Shown here: positions 32,510-40,421 of the stretch, in pieces
Numbering within the stretch: the stretch's first letter is position 1
How the letters are laid out: every line of letters starts with the position of its first letter
Assembly: GCF_017873625.1 (NCBI RefSeq)
Contig: NZ_JAGGKL010000005.1
Coordinates: 158,369 to 222,368, forward strand
Length of the DNA stretch: 64,000 bases
Direction: 5' to 3'
Source of the DNA: Methanobacterium petrolearium
Lineage (GTDB): Archaea; Methanobacteriota; Methanobacteria; Methanobacteriales; Methanobacteriaceae
Notes under the pieces: model-generated
The model's database searches: none
Told to the model about the DNA's origin: nothing
The model's input: only the letters and a program-made list of their open reading frames with translations
Translations under genes and position numbers: made by a program

Positions 32510-33139
32510 ATGTCAAAAATTTTAGATATAGTCATGGCTGGAATTATTTCCGGTATTGTTGCTTACACAACATCACAGTTAGGAATTGCAGGTACTATAA
32601 TCGGTGCGGTATTGGGATCAATGCTCTATCAGTTGATGACACATTTCTTCCGGGAACCACTGGATAATGTAGATGGTTTGAAAACTAGAAATGTGGAAAG
32701 CAGAGTATTTTATGTTTTTCCACTCATCATAATCTTGGGTATAGAAATTTTATATTTATTTTCCTCATTTTACCATACCTTTGATGTGGTATTCCAATCC
32801 TTGGAAACAGCAACTGGATGGAATCTTTTCAGGACTATAGGTGTGGGACTCCTGATTATGGGTGTTTATCCCCTCCTTGAACCTGACAGAATATCACCAC
32901 AGTATGGTTTAATGATAATGGCTGTGGGACTGGTGAAATTATTGGCGGGATTTGTGGATTATAACTCTTCTCTGGTGTCATTATATTTACCACTATTCCA
33001 ACAATTCAATGAATTAATTTCCATAGTACTTATCGCTGTCCTGTTATATGTTATAGTATCCCTAATCCAGGATTCAGAGATTAAAGGTGAAGAGAACCAA
33101 AAAATAAATATTAAAAAGAAACAGGATCAGAAAGTGTAA
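32510..33139 (+). CDS. Membrane protein of unknown function
   Basis: 209 residues with five or six hydrophobic segments: residues 2-40 (two, with a Gly-rich GIAGTIIGAVLGSML), then VFPLIIILGIEILYLF, GVGLLIMGVYPLL, GLMIMAVGLVKLLAGF and LISIVLIAVLLYVIVSLI. A charged C-terminal tail ends in KKKQDQKV. I recognise no family. The ATG at 32510 follows GAAGGGATCT. It stops 11-20 bases before the HTH-PhoU gene, so the pair is likely one operon. A TATA (AACTATATAAG, 32361-32371) gives a leader of about 120 bases. Confidence 0.75.
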   Translation: MSKILDIVMAGIISGIVAYTTSQLGIAGTIIGAVLGSMLYQLMTHFFREPLDNVDGLKTRNVESRVFYVFPLIIILGIEILYLFSSFYHTFDVVFQSLETATGWNLFRTIGVGLLIMGVYPLLEPDRISPQYGLMIMAVGLVKLLAGFVDYNSSLVSLYLPLFQQFNELISIVLIAVLLYVIVSLIQDSEIKGEENQKINIKKKQDQKV

Positions 33140-33150
33140 CATATCAGGCA

Positions 33151-34059
33151 ATGATGAAAATGACTAATCGAGCAAAAAATAGCACACTTAAGGCAGTATT
33201 GGAGGTAATCCTCTACGATAATCCGGCAACACAGGATGAAATTGCGGATAAATTAGGTTTGACACGTAGATATGTAACCAAACTTTTACAACCCCTGATC
33301 AAAGAAGGTGTGGTCCGTAGAGCTTACATTCTTGATCTTAAGAAATTTGAAGAGTTTTCCGAGATGTTTGATGAGGAAAAAACTTCCCGTGAACATGCAG
33401 GCACGTTCCTGATTAAGGATATGCTCAGAGACATGGCTAAACATGTATGCCGCCAGTTTGACATGTCATTTGAAGCACTCTTAAATTACGATTCTGAAAT
33501 GGCTGATGAAGCCCTTAGGCTTGATTATGTTTCAAACAACATGCATGAAAAGGTTCGATCCTCTGTGGAGACTGTTATATCAATTAATCCTTACTCCGAA
33601 TTTAGTAAAACCATGGTTTTAGGAGAAGTGGGATACGATCTAGAAAGGATTGCTGACCATACTTGCCACATTGCCAACTTTGCCCTGCAAGAGTCGGACC
33701 CTATTGATGATGAAATGATGGAAACCCTAAAATCCATGTATAAGACTTCACGTAAAATGCTGAATCAGTCCATGGAAGCCTTTTTAGATGAGCGTCTTGA
33801 ACTTAAAGATAAGGTAATGGATCATGAAGAAAAGATCCATTCACTGCAAAGAAAAGCATTAAACAATATTGCCACTCAAATGGCTGATGATGATATGGAC
33901 AAAGATCGATCCAACTACTATTTATCCTTATCAAAAGTGGTGAAGGCATTTGAGAGAATAGGGGACATATCCATAGAAATAATTGACACTGCCGGTGAGT
34001 TTTATAGAAATATTCCAAGGACAACTACTCCCGAGAGGTTCCGTAGAACTAGATCGTAA
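33151..34059 (+). CDS. HTH-PhoU fusion regulator
   Basis: About 300 residues. A winged helix-turn-helix occupies residues 12-60 (EVILYDNPATQDEIADKLGLTRRYVTKLLQPLIKEGVVRRAY). Two PhoU helical-bundle repeats follow (HVCRQFDMSFEALLNYD…, GEVGYDLERIADHTCHIANF; later VVKAFERIGDISIEIIDTAGEF) with the acidic E/DxxxRxxD metal-cluster pattern. It links phosphate sensing by PhoU to direct DNA binding, and is a good candidate regulator of the pst genes 4 kb away (inference). Starts at 33151, 33154 or 33160 are equally possible. Confidence 0.85.
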   Translation: MMKMTNRAKNSTLKAVLEVILYDNPATQDEIADKLGLTRRYVTKLLQPLIKEGVVRRAYILDLKKFEEFSEMFDEEKTSREHAGTFLIKDMLRDMAKHVCRQFDMSFEALLNYDSEMADEALRLDYVSNNMHEKVRSSVETVISINPYSEFSKTMVLGEVGYDLERIADHTCHIANFALQESDPIDDEMMETLKSMYKTSRKMLNQSMEAFLDERLELKDKVMDHEEKIHSLQRKALNNIATQMADDDMDKDRSNYYLSLSKVVKAFERIGDISIEIIDTAGEFYRNIPRTTTPERFRRTRS

Positions 34060-34388
34060 AAGGCAGATTTTATTTGAATTTAGATATTTATTTTTAATTA
34101 TTTTTTTTAATTATAGCCTTAGATTGATGTATAGATCATATGATTTTGTTTTGGCATATATTATAGAGAATCATGCTGTGTTAAGAATACTAAATATTTT
34201 CCCTAGATCTAGCAGATCGTTAGGTTTAATATAAGTATGATATCATTCATACATCATGTGTAAAATTTATCTTAGGATGTGATCAAATCTATGAAAGAAA
34301 TAACTGGTCTTGGTCCTTTAAGAATCATCATTTAATTAATGATGGCAAACTGGTTTGAAAAGCTATTAATATTGTATAGGGGGAAAAA
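34060..34388. other. Intergenic region with the lipoprotein promoter
   Basis: 329 AT-rich bases. They hold a poly-T tract after the PhoU gene, the TATA box and operator element at 34225-34267 (listed separately), and a possible 14-codon mini-frame at 34291-34335 (MKEITGLGPLRIII) behind AGGATGTGATC. That mini-frame may be a leader peptide or chance. Confidence 0.4.
34225..34267 (+). promoter_or_regulatory. TATA box plus downstream operator-like element (lipoprotein gene)
   Basis: TTTAATATA (34225-34233), then ATGATAT (34237-34243) inside the inverted repeat GTATGA-TATCAT-TCATAC (34235-34252), then TCATACA-TCAT-GTGTAAAATT (34247-34267). Order and wording match the element before the MFS gene at 35439, with a two-base shorter spacer. 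Confidence 0.6.
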
Positions 34389-34739
34389 ATGAAAAAAATA
34401 GTTTTATTTGTTGTAGCCATTATGGTTTTGTTAGTTATTTCTTCAGGTTGTACAAACAACAATACCTCGAATCAAAGTAGTAATGTGACTATAAAAATCA
34501 ATTCTAACTCTACTTGGGGTGGAGAATACGCATATAAAGATGGAAACAGCTTAATAAATGGAACAGGTAATGCTTCATATGATTTAGGGCCTAATCCTGG
34601 GGATGTTACCGTCACTGTACAGGAAAATGTCACTTCTACAGGGCCGCTAACGGTACAATTATTACAAGGTGAAACTGTGGTTGAAACTCAGACTAACAGT
34701 TCTGATTATCCTGTGGTAACTATAAGTCACAAATTTTAA
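34389..34739 (+). CDS. Small secreted lipoprotein
   Basis: 116 residues. A signal peptide with lipobox LVISSGC puts the lipidated Cys at residue 21. A Asn/Ser/Thr-rich linker and a beta-rich body (VTIKINSNSTWGGEYAYKDG…GDVTVTVQENVT…VVTISHKF) follow. It has about eight N-x-S/T sequons, so it may be glycosylated. It resembles small archaeal surface lipoproteins of unknown function. TAGGGGG lies six bases before the ATG. The promoter carries the operator-like element described at 34225. Confidence 0.8.
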   Translation: MKKIVLFVVAIMVLLVISSGCTNNNTSNQSSNVTIKINSNSTWGGEYAYKDGNSLINGTGNASYDLGPNPGDVTVTVQENVTSTGPLTVQLLQGETVVETQTNSSDYPVVTISHKF

Positions 34740-34871
34740 TTATTTTTTTTATTTTATTTTTTTTAGGGTTTTTTAACTTGAATTTATGTCATAAAGTCTT
34801 TTTATAATAAAAAAAGTCATAATAAAAAAAACTTTTTTTGATCTTTTTAGATGTGTAACATTAAATAAGAC

Positions 34872-34888
34872 ATACACTTCAAGTGTAT
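34872..34888. promoter_or_regulatory. Palindrome copy 1
   Basis: ATACACTTCAAGTGTAT is a perfect inverted repeat around a central C. It is the same core as at 35337-35351 and 44221-44235. No gene starts near it, so this copy may be an orphan or act at a distance. Confidence 0.6.
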
Positions 34889-35308
34889 AAAAAAACACAA
34901 AAAGCATATAGGGGGTTTGACGAGTCATTCAATCCTCTCCCTAAAAATTAACTGATGTTAAAGTAGTTTAAGGTACTTTGAGATAAAAATTCAGGATTTC
35001 CGGCGGGATAAATAGTAATAAAAAATTCATTACCAGAAAAAACCATACTTTAAATTCTTTGATTCGAATAATTCCGTGAAGATTTAATTCATGGCATTGA
35101 ATTTAATATACTCATTTTTTAGGAATTTTATCCTTGATAGAAATCATACAAACTATAATAATACCTTGAAACTTGGGTAAAACCATCCAGTAAGTGGTTT
35201 TAGGTCTGTTATAAACATTTGTACTGATGAAAACTTTTTGACTATCTGGAACTCTAAATTCCAGTAAGTTAATCTGTTCTTTTCCAGGAATGAAACTTTT
35301 GAATAAAT

Positions 35309-35356
35309 TTATATATCATGAAATGATATGGGTCATACACTTCAAGTGTAAAATTG
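35309..35356 (+). promoter_or_regulatory. TATA box plus operator-like palindrome (MFS gene)
   Basis: TTTATATAT (35309-35317), then the inverted repeat ATATCAT-GAA-ATGATAT (35314-35330), then TCATACACTTCAAGTGTA (35334-35351) followed by AAATT. The palindrome sits about 25-40 bases past the TATA box, over the expected transcript start, a typical place for an archaeal repressor. Confidence 0.65.
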
Positions 35357-35438
35357 GACATAGTTTGTGATTAATAGATTTGAAGATCAATGCATTTGAG
35401 AAATTGAAAAATAGATAGTAGGGATTTGGCGATAAAAA

Positions 35439-36899
35439 TTGAAGATTGGATTTACTCTCCAGAAGAAATGGCAAATTTTAATTGCCCTGGCAATGGGAAC
35501 ATCGGTGGTTCCTATAAATGCAGGAATAGTAAATGTATCCCTTCCCGCAATAACTGAATTTTTCCAAGTTTCGGTTGCAACATCAGAATGGGTTTTAACT
35601 GCTTATTTAATATCCATGTTGAGTTTAGTGTTGTTTTTTGGCAGAGTTGGGGATTCTAAAGGACATGAACGTCTTTATCTTGTGGGATTGGTATGTTTTA
35701 TACTTTCTTCAATTTTGTGTAGTTTATCTCCATCAATACATTTTTTAATAGTATTTAGGGCATTGCAGGGTGTAGCTGCAGCCATGATGATTTCAGTATC
35801 CCTGGGAATTGTGAAAAAATCATTTCCAACTGAAGAACTGGGCAGGGCATTGGGAATATATGCAGTTGCCATAGCTGCTGGACTAGCGTTAGGCCCGGCA
35901 ATTGGGGGTTTAATTGATTATGTTGGTGGATGGAGAACCATTTTCCTGATAAACATTCCGTTGTGTGCTTTCAGCCTAATTTTATGTTATTTTATATTGG
36001 ACAGGGGTACCGGAGACACTGTAAAATGGGATTTAAGTGGTACCATCTTACAATTTTCATGCCTTTTTTCTATTGTTTATGAGTTGAATTATATTCAAAC
36101 ATCAGGAATAGATATATCAGCAGTAATTATTGGACTATTCACCATAGTAACCTTTTGTTTATTCATATGGAATGAGAAAAAGGTTGAAAATCCCTTATTG
36201 AATTTATCACTGTTTAGGAGAATCAAATTTTCTGCCTTTAACCTGGCTCTTTTTCTTAACTATCTTTGCATGTACATGGTGTTTTTCATAATGCCATTTT
36301 ATCTACAGAAAGTTTTACATCTTGGTTCAAATGTCACAGGGTTAACATTGACTGCAGCTCCGGTTATTATGATGGGTTTGGCACCGGTGAGTGGGGTTCT
36401 TTCTGATAAATTTGGATCAAGGTATCTGGCTTTCGCTGGTTCAATTTTATCAGCTCTGGCTCTTTTTTCAATGACTCAATTAACAATATTCTCCAATTTT
36501 GTGGACGTTTTTTGGAGATTTGGCCTTTTGGGGGTGGGGGCAGCCTTTTTCCAATCTCCTAATAACCGTGCAATCATGGCTAATGCATCTGATGAGATGT
36601 CAGGGATGGTTTCCAGCATAATTGTGACTATGAGAAATCTGGGGATGGTTTTTGCAGTTAGTTTTGCAGGACTTCTGCTTTACACCACCATAGAACCCAG
36701 CACACTTCAGGTACCGGTTTTGTATAATCTTGCTGCCTATGATTTCACCACGGGAATGCATAGAGTGGTAATATTTGGGGGAATTATAAGTATAATAATG
36801 GCTTTACTTTCCCTTGCAGGTCTTAAAAGGGAAAAATTAGATATTCAACACCTTAAAGGCAAGGTAGATGATTTAATTGGTGATCAAGATTCGAATTAA
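35439..36899 (+). CDS. MFS exporter, DHA2 (14-helix) type
   Basis: 486 residues, about 14 membrane segments. Motif A is FFGRVGDSKGHERLYLVGL near residue 65 and motif C GLALGPAIGGLIDYVGGWRTIF near 150, placing it in the EmrB/QacA-like drug:H+ antiporter group. The TTG start follows GGCGAT six bases upstream. Monocistronic. The promoter has the palindromic element, so induction by a repressor ligand is likely (inference). The substrate cannot be told from sequence. Confidence 0.85.
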   Translation: MKIGFTLQKKWQILIALAMGTSVVPINAGIVNVSLPAITEFFQVSVATSEWVLTAYLISMLSLVLFFGRVGDSKGHERLYLVGLVCFILSSILCSLSPSIHFLIVFRALQGVAAAMMISVSLGIVKKSFPTEELGRALGIYAVAIAAGLALGPAIGGLIDYVGGWRTIFLINIPLCAFSLILCYFILDRGTGDTVKWDLSGTILQFSCLFSIVYELNYIQTSGIDISAVIIGLFTIVTFCLFIWNEKKVENPLLNLSLFRRIKFSAFNLALFLNYLCMYMVFFIMPFYLQKVLHLGSNVTGLTLTAAPVIMMGLAPVSGVLSDKFGSRYLAFAGSILSALALFSMTQLTIFSNFVDVFWRFGLLGVGAAFFQSPNNRAIMANASDEMSGMVSSIIVTMRNLGMVFAVSFAGLLLYTTIEPSTLQVPVLYNLAAYDFTTGMHRVVIFGGIISIIMALLSLAGLKREKLDIQHLKGKVDDLIGDQDSN

Positions 36900-37027
36900 T
36901 TTTGAATTTATTATTTAGCAGAATTAATGTTAGTTCAATAAAAATTAGTTCAATAAAATGATTTTTTTTGAAAGTTAGCATAGAGTGAAATGCCTAAGAA
37001 TGATAAACATAGCTCCAAATAATTTAA

Positions 37028-37837
37028 CTAAAAAGAATTAACGGTGTCGTTTCCATGCCCAATTTCGTTAATCTCATGGAGTTTCCTGAAAGGTTGTTCC
37101 TGGGTTTTTTCTTCCTGAATATGGGCTAGAAGACCTGGAACTCTACCCACAATGAACAATCCGCACCCTACTTGCCAGTTAAAACCCAAATCTGAGAGTA
37201 ATGCTGCGTTTGCCCCGTCAATATTCATTTTTATCTGTTTTTTTTCCCAGAGGATGTCCTGAATATTAATAACTAACTCAGCATGTTCTCCAAAACAATC
37301 ATATTCTTTGGCAAGTTCAATAAGACGAGGGGCCCTTGGATCCTCTTTGTGATATCTATGGCCAAATCCGGGTATTTTTTTCTTATTATTATTGAAATAC
37401 TCGCATATTTTCTGTGCCGTTTCATCCAGGGGTATTTTAGTACTTTTAGACATTAAAATGCCTTTTTGTAGCATTCGCATTGCTATTTCAATGGCGCCTG
37501 CATGGTTTTCACCAAAAGCCAGTATTCCTCCAGCTAAACATGCATTCACAGGGGATCCGGCAGAAGCCATTAATCGTGCTGATTGAGTGCTGGGTGGAGT
37601 GATACCATGGTCACAGAATGAAACCAATATTGCCTGGAGCATTTTTTCCTGGTTTTTGGTGGGTAGTACTCCCTTAATTAGAAGATGTATCATTTCTGGA
37701 AACGATATATTTCCTATGATCTCTTCCTGGGAATGCCCACGAGTAACAATTCTGTTGGGTTCAACCATGGTTATGGATGTTTTCCATGGGCTAGTTCTGG
37801 GTTGGAACATTCCCTTAAGTGCTTCCTCTCTAATCAT
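37028..37837 (-). CDS. Citryl-CoA lyase / short citrate synthase-like protein
   Basis: 269 residues, about two-thirds the length of a citrate synthase. The catalytic triad positions are visible: His in SFCDHGITPPST, His in IPGFGHRYHKEDPRAPRL, and Asp in MNIDGANAALLSDLG. Related short proteins are the citryl-CoA lyase domain of citrate cleavage systems and unassigned methanogen genes. Which substrate is used here is unknown; a complete oxidative TCA cycle is not expected in this group. It reads toward the MFS gene with a 128-base AT-rich gap. No strong Shine-Dalgarno before the ATG. Confidence 0.8.
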   Translation of the reverse strand: MIREEALKGMFQPRTSPWKTSITMVEPNRIVTRGHSQEEIIGNISFPEMIHLLIKGVLPTKNQEKMLQAILVSFCDHGITPPSTQSARLMASAGSPVNACLAGGILAFGENHAGAIEIAMRMLQKGILMSKSTKIPLDETAQKICEYFNNNKKKIPGFGHRYHKEDPRAPRLIELAKEYDCFGEHAELVINIQDILWEKKQIKMNIDGANAALLSDLGFNWQVGCGLFIVGRVPGLLAHIQEEKTQEQPFRKLHEINEIGHGNDTVNSF

Positions 37838-37891
37838 GTAAGACCCTAGCTACTCTAAGATATAAATATTTATCGCTTTTAGTATTGTTTG

Positions 37892-37990
37892 GTTCACAAA
37901 GTGTGTTATTTTCTTTTTAATAGCAAATTATAACACGATTTTCGTTCACAAAATGGGTCTTTTAGTGCACTAATAGTAAGATTTATATAG
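37892..37990 (+). promoter_or_regulatory. pstS promoter with several symmetric elements
   Basis: From left to right: TTCACAAAGTGTG (37893-37905, inner inverted repeat CACA-AAG-TGTG), an inverted repeat GTGTTAT/ATAACAC (37903-37909 and 37930-37936), a second GTTCACAAA (37944-37952, 52 bases after the first), a perfect 12-bp palindrome TTAGTGCACTAA (37962-37973), and the TATA box ATTTATATAG (37981-37990). The palindrome adjoins the BRE/TATA, fitting an activator. A phosphate-responsive regulator is inferred. Confidence 0.55.
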
Positions 37991-38023
37991 TCTTAGAAGT
38001 TAGTAAGGGATGAGGTGATATGT

Positions 38024-38863
38024 ATGGACATGAAATACATAATCGGAATAATAGTAGCCATAATAGTAATAGTTGGTGCTTATCTTGTCCTTGCCGGAAG
38101 TGGCGGTGGACAGGAAGAAACAATAACAATTGTTGGTTCCACATCAGTACAACCTGTAGCAGAAAAATTAGCCACAGAATATATGAAATCACATTCCAAC
38201 GTGAAGATTACAGTTCAAGGTGGAGGTTCTTCTGTGGGTATTAAGAGTGTTGAGGATGGAACAGCAGATATAGGAACCAGTTCCAAAAACTTGAAAGCCA
38301 ATGAATCCGAAGGATTAACGCAGTGGCAGATAGGTCTTGATGGAATTGCTATCGCTGTAAACAAAGAAAATAATGTAAGCGGATTAACTCTGGAACAGGT
38401 TAAAGGAATTTTCGATGGTTCAATAACCAACTGGAATGAAGTTGGTGGAGCTGATGCGAATATTAATGTAGTAATTCGTGAAGAAGGTTCTGGTACCCGT
38501 GATGCTGTTGCTGAAATAGTTTTGGGTGACAAAAAAGCTGAATTCGTAGACGGAGCCATCGTACAAAGTTCCACTGAAGCTGTACAACAAGCTGTAGCTC
38601 AGGATCCTGACGCTATTGGTTTCATATCATTTGCCTCATTAAGTGATACCAAAGCACTAGAGATAAATGGCGTGGCACCTTCAGAAGAGACCGTAAAAGA
38701 TGGTACTTACGTAATACAGAGACCATTCTTGTTCCTGATTAAAGGAGATGCAACTGGAGCAATTAAAGAATTCATTGACTGGGTTAACGGATCTGAAGGT
38801 CAGGCTATCATCGAGTCTGAAAAAGTGGTACCAACTGGAGTACAGGTTAATAGTACCAGTTAA
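38024..38863 (+). CDS. pstS: Phosphate ABC transporter substrate-binding protein
   Basis: About 279 residues. One N-terminal membrane anchor (IIGIIVAIIVIVGAYLVLA) is followed by the phosphate-binding fold: TIVGSTSVQPVAEKLATEYM, VQGGGSSVGIKSVEDGTADIGTSSK, and EGSGTRDAVAEIVLG (the phosphate loop). GGTGAT four bases before the ATG at 38024 decides the start; a GTG inside that box is rejected. The transporter genes follow only after a 640-base interruption, unusual for a pst operon. A second copy is at 45652-46476. Confidence 0.92.
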   Translation: MDMKYIIGIIVAIIVIVGAYLVLAGSGGGQEETITIVGSTSVQPVAEKLATEYMKSHSNVKITVQGGGSSVGIKSVEDGTADIGTSSKNLKANESEGLTQWQIGLDGIAIAVNKENNVSGLTLEQVKGIFDGSITNWNEVGGADANINVVIREEGSGTRDAVAEIVLGDKKAEFVDGAIVQSSTEAVQQAVAQDPDAIGFISFASLSDTKALEINGVAPSEETVKDGTYVIQRPFLFLIKGDATGAIKEFIDWVNGSEGQAIIESEKVVPTGVQVNSTS

Positions 38864-38970
38864 CAGTGCACCACTAAAGAATATATCTTGGAATTTTTGG
38901 AATAGGTGGTTAAACCACCAAATTTTCCTTTTTTATATTTTAGGTTTAAGGTTTTACTTTAGGTGAAGAA

Positions 38971-39203
38971 ATGAAAACAGTAAGTGTGGCCCTTTACAAT
39001 AATTTTTGTGGAACAATAGACTCTTTTTTTGGGTTCCTTCATTCTTCTGGTGTTGATTACGTGAAGATTGGTAAGGAATGGATACCCTACAATGGAGAGA
39101 CCTGGGCCATGTGAGACTTATTAATCATGATTTAAATGCAAATTCACGTGTATTTTATCATCACAACTTTATAGAATCAGATAGGAAGAAATGGAAAGAG
39201 TAA
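38971..39203 (+). pseudogene. Probable decayed gene between pstS and pstC
   Basis: An ATG at 38971 behind a good AGGTGA box opens 47 codons (MKTVSVALYNNF… WIPYNGETWAM) to a stop at 39112-39114. Another frame then continues with coding-like text from 39108 (HVRLINHDLNANSRVFYHHN…KKWKE) to 39203. A third frame at 39229-39300 reads VTLTIRREINHLRELEMSGV. The pieces look like a gene broken by frameshifts. Alternatively the first piece is a genuine 47-residue protein. I do not recognise the family. Confidence 0.35.
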
Positions 39204-39282
39204 TAGGTGAAAATTTCGAAATTCATACGTGACTTTAACCATCAGGAGAGAGATCAACCACCTTAGGGAATTGGAAATGTCA

Positions 39283-39348
39283 GGGGTAATTGTTCTCTAG
39301 GGTAAGGCAAGCTCATAACCCTAGAGAATGGATCCATCCCCATATAAA
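39283..39348. other. Strong stem-loop upstream of pstC
   Basis: TTCTCTAGGGT (39293-39303) and ACCCTAGAGAA (39318-39328) pair over 11 bp with a 14-base loop. Beyond an internal loop, AGGGG (39282-39286) can pair with CCCC (about 39338-39341). It lies in the gap between pstS and pstC. It could be a terminator-like or processing structure, or the relic of a small mobile element. No known RNA family is recognised. Confidence 0.5.
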
Positions 39349-39391
39349 CTATTCTGTCATCTACTTTCCTCGGGCATGTTTGTGCAATCCT

Positions 39392-39418
39392 GTAAATAAA
39401 CTATCGTAAATAAACTAT
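39392..39418 (+). repeat. Direct repeat in the pstC promoter region
   Basis: GTAAATAAACTAT occurs twice, at 39392-39404 and 39406-39418, 14 bases apart. The second copy runs into ACTATAAATG, a possible TATA box for pstC about 90 bases upstream of its start. Confidence 0.6.
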
Positions 39419-39503
39419 AAATGATCAAATATAATAAAACCATGAGGCATGATTAGGTTAAACCCTTTTGATTTCATTGAAATTTGAATATGAGGTAATC
39501 AAT

Positions 39504-40379
39504 ATGAGTAGAAAAAGTGAAGAGAAAATGATTCAAGTAGGTTTGTTTGCCGCTGCAATATCTTCTATTATTATCATTATTCTCATTATAGCCTTTATTT
39601 TCAAAGAGGGCTTCCCAGCAATAGCAGATGTTGGATTTTTTAATTTTACATTTGGAATGGATTGGGCTCCAAATAGGGGTGAATACGGTGTATTACCGAT
39701 GATTGTGGGAACATTTGGTATCACTGCTCTATCTTTGTTAATGGCAGTTCCTCTTTCAATTTTCTGTGCAATATTCCTATCAGAAGTTGCCCCTACTTCC
39801 ATGAGGAAAATTTTAAAACCCACTCTGCAGGCTCTTGCCGGAATTCCTTCAGTTATTTATGGATTTTTTGGTTTGATAGTTCTGGTTCCATTTATGAGAG
39901 AACAATTTGGAGGTACAGGATTCAGTATGTTCGCTGCGTCAATTATTCTGACAATTATGATACTTCCTACCATTGTCAGTATAACCGAAGATGCCCTAAG
40001 ATCAATTCCTCTTGAATATAAGGAAGCATCTCTGGCTTTAGGTGCAACCCAATGGCAAACCATCAAAAATGTTATTTTTCCTGCAGCTCTCCCAGGAGTT
40101 GTTACTGCCATCATCCTTGGTATGGGTAGAGCCGTGGGTGAAACCATGGCTGTTATTATGGTAGCAGGAAACGTGGCTCACATACCCAACTCAATTTTTG
40201 ACCCAGTAAGAGCTTTAACTTCTAACATAGCCATAGAAATGGGTTACGCTACTGGACTACATTATAATGCTTTATTTGCTACTGGAATTATTCTTTTCAT
40301 AGTTATCATGATCCTACTGGTGGTTGCTAACTATGTACAAATCAGGAGTAAGGTGGAAATAGGGGGAGGAAATTTGTGA
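39504..40379 (+). CDS. pstC: Phosphate ABC transporter permease PstC
   Basis: About 291 residues, six membrane helices. The inner-membrane channel half carries the EAA loop EYKEASLALGATQWQTIKNVIFPAALPGVVTAIILGMGRAVGETMAV that couples to PstB. GAGGTAAT precedes the ATG at 39504; the frame is open to 39468 but without a site. First gene of the compact block pstC-pstA-pstB-phoU-orf-phoU. Confidence 0.93.
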   Translation: MSRKSEEKMIQVGLFAAAISSIIIIILIIAFIFKEGFPAIADVGFFNFTFGMDWAPNRGEYGVLPMIVGTFGITALSLLMAVPLSIFCAIFLSEVAPTSMRKILKPTLQALAGIPSVIYGFFGLIVLVPFMREQFGGTGFSMFAASIILTIMILPTIVSITEDALRSIPLEYKEASLALGATQWQTIKNVIFPAALPGVVTAIILGMGRAVGETMAVIMVAGNVAHIPNSIFDPVRALTSNIAIEMGYATGLHYNALFATGIILFIVIMILLVVANYVQIRSKVEIGGGNL

Positions 40380-40421
40380 AATCCTATTTACTTAATTTAA
40401 ACAGGACATGGAGGAAAAATA

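Larger units (their letters stand above)
34740..35438. other. Long intergenic region without a gene
   Basis: About 700 AT-rich bases. Contents seen: poly-T after the lipoprotein gene, one palindrome copy at 34872-34888, a purine-rich AGGGGG followed by a 12-codon frame (about 34917-34955) that may be a remnant, and the MFS promoter with its second palindrome at 35309-35356. No other coding signal is apparent between 34960 and 35300. Confidence 0.45.

Noticed and set aside
34291..34335. 14-codon mini-frame (MKEITGLGPLRIII) before the lipoprotein gene
   Set aside because: It has a fair ribosome binding site but is too short to separate from chance, and no attenuation structure follows it. Mentioned only under the gap.
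39283..39348. Stem-loop considered as a riboswitch
   Set aside because: Only one hairpin is seen and no known aptamer core could be recognised, so I report it as a structure only.
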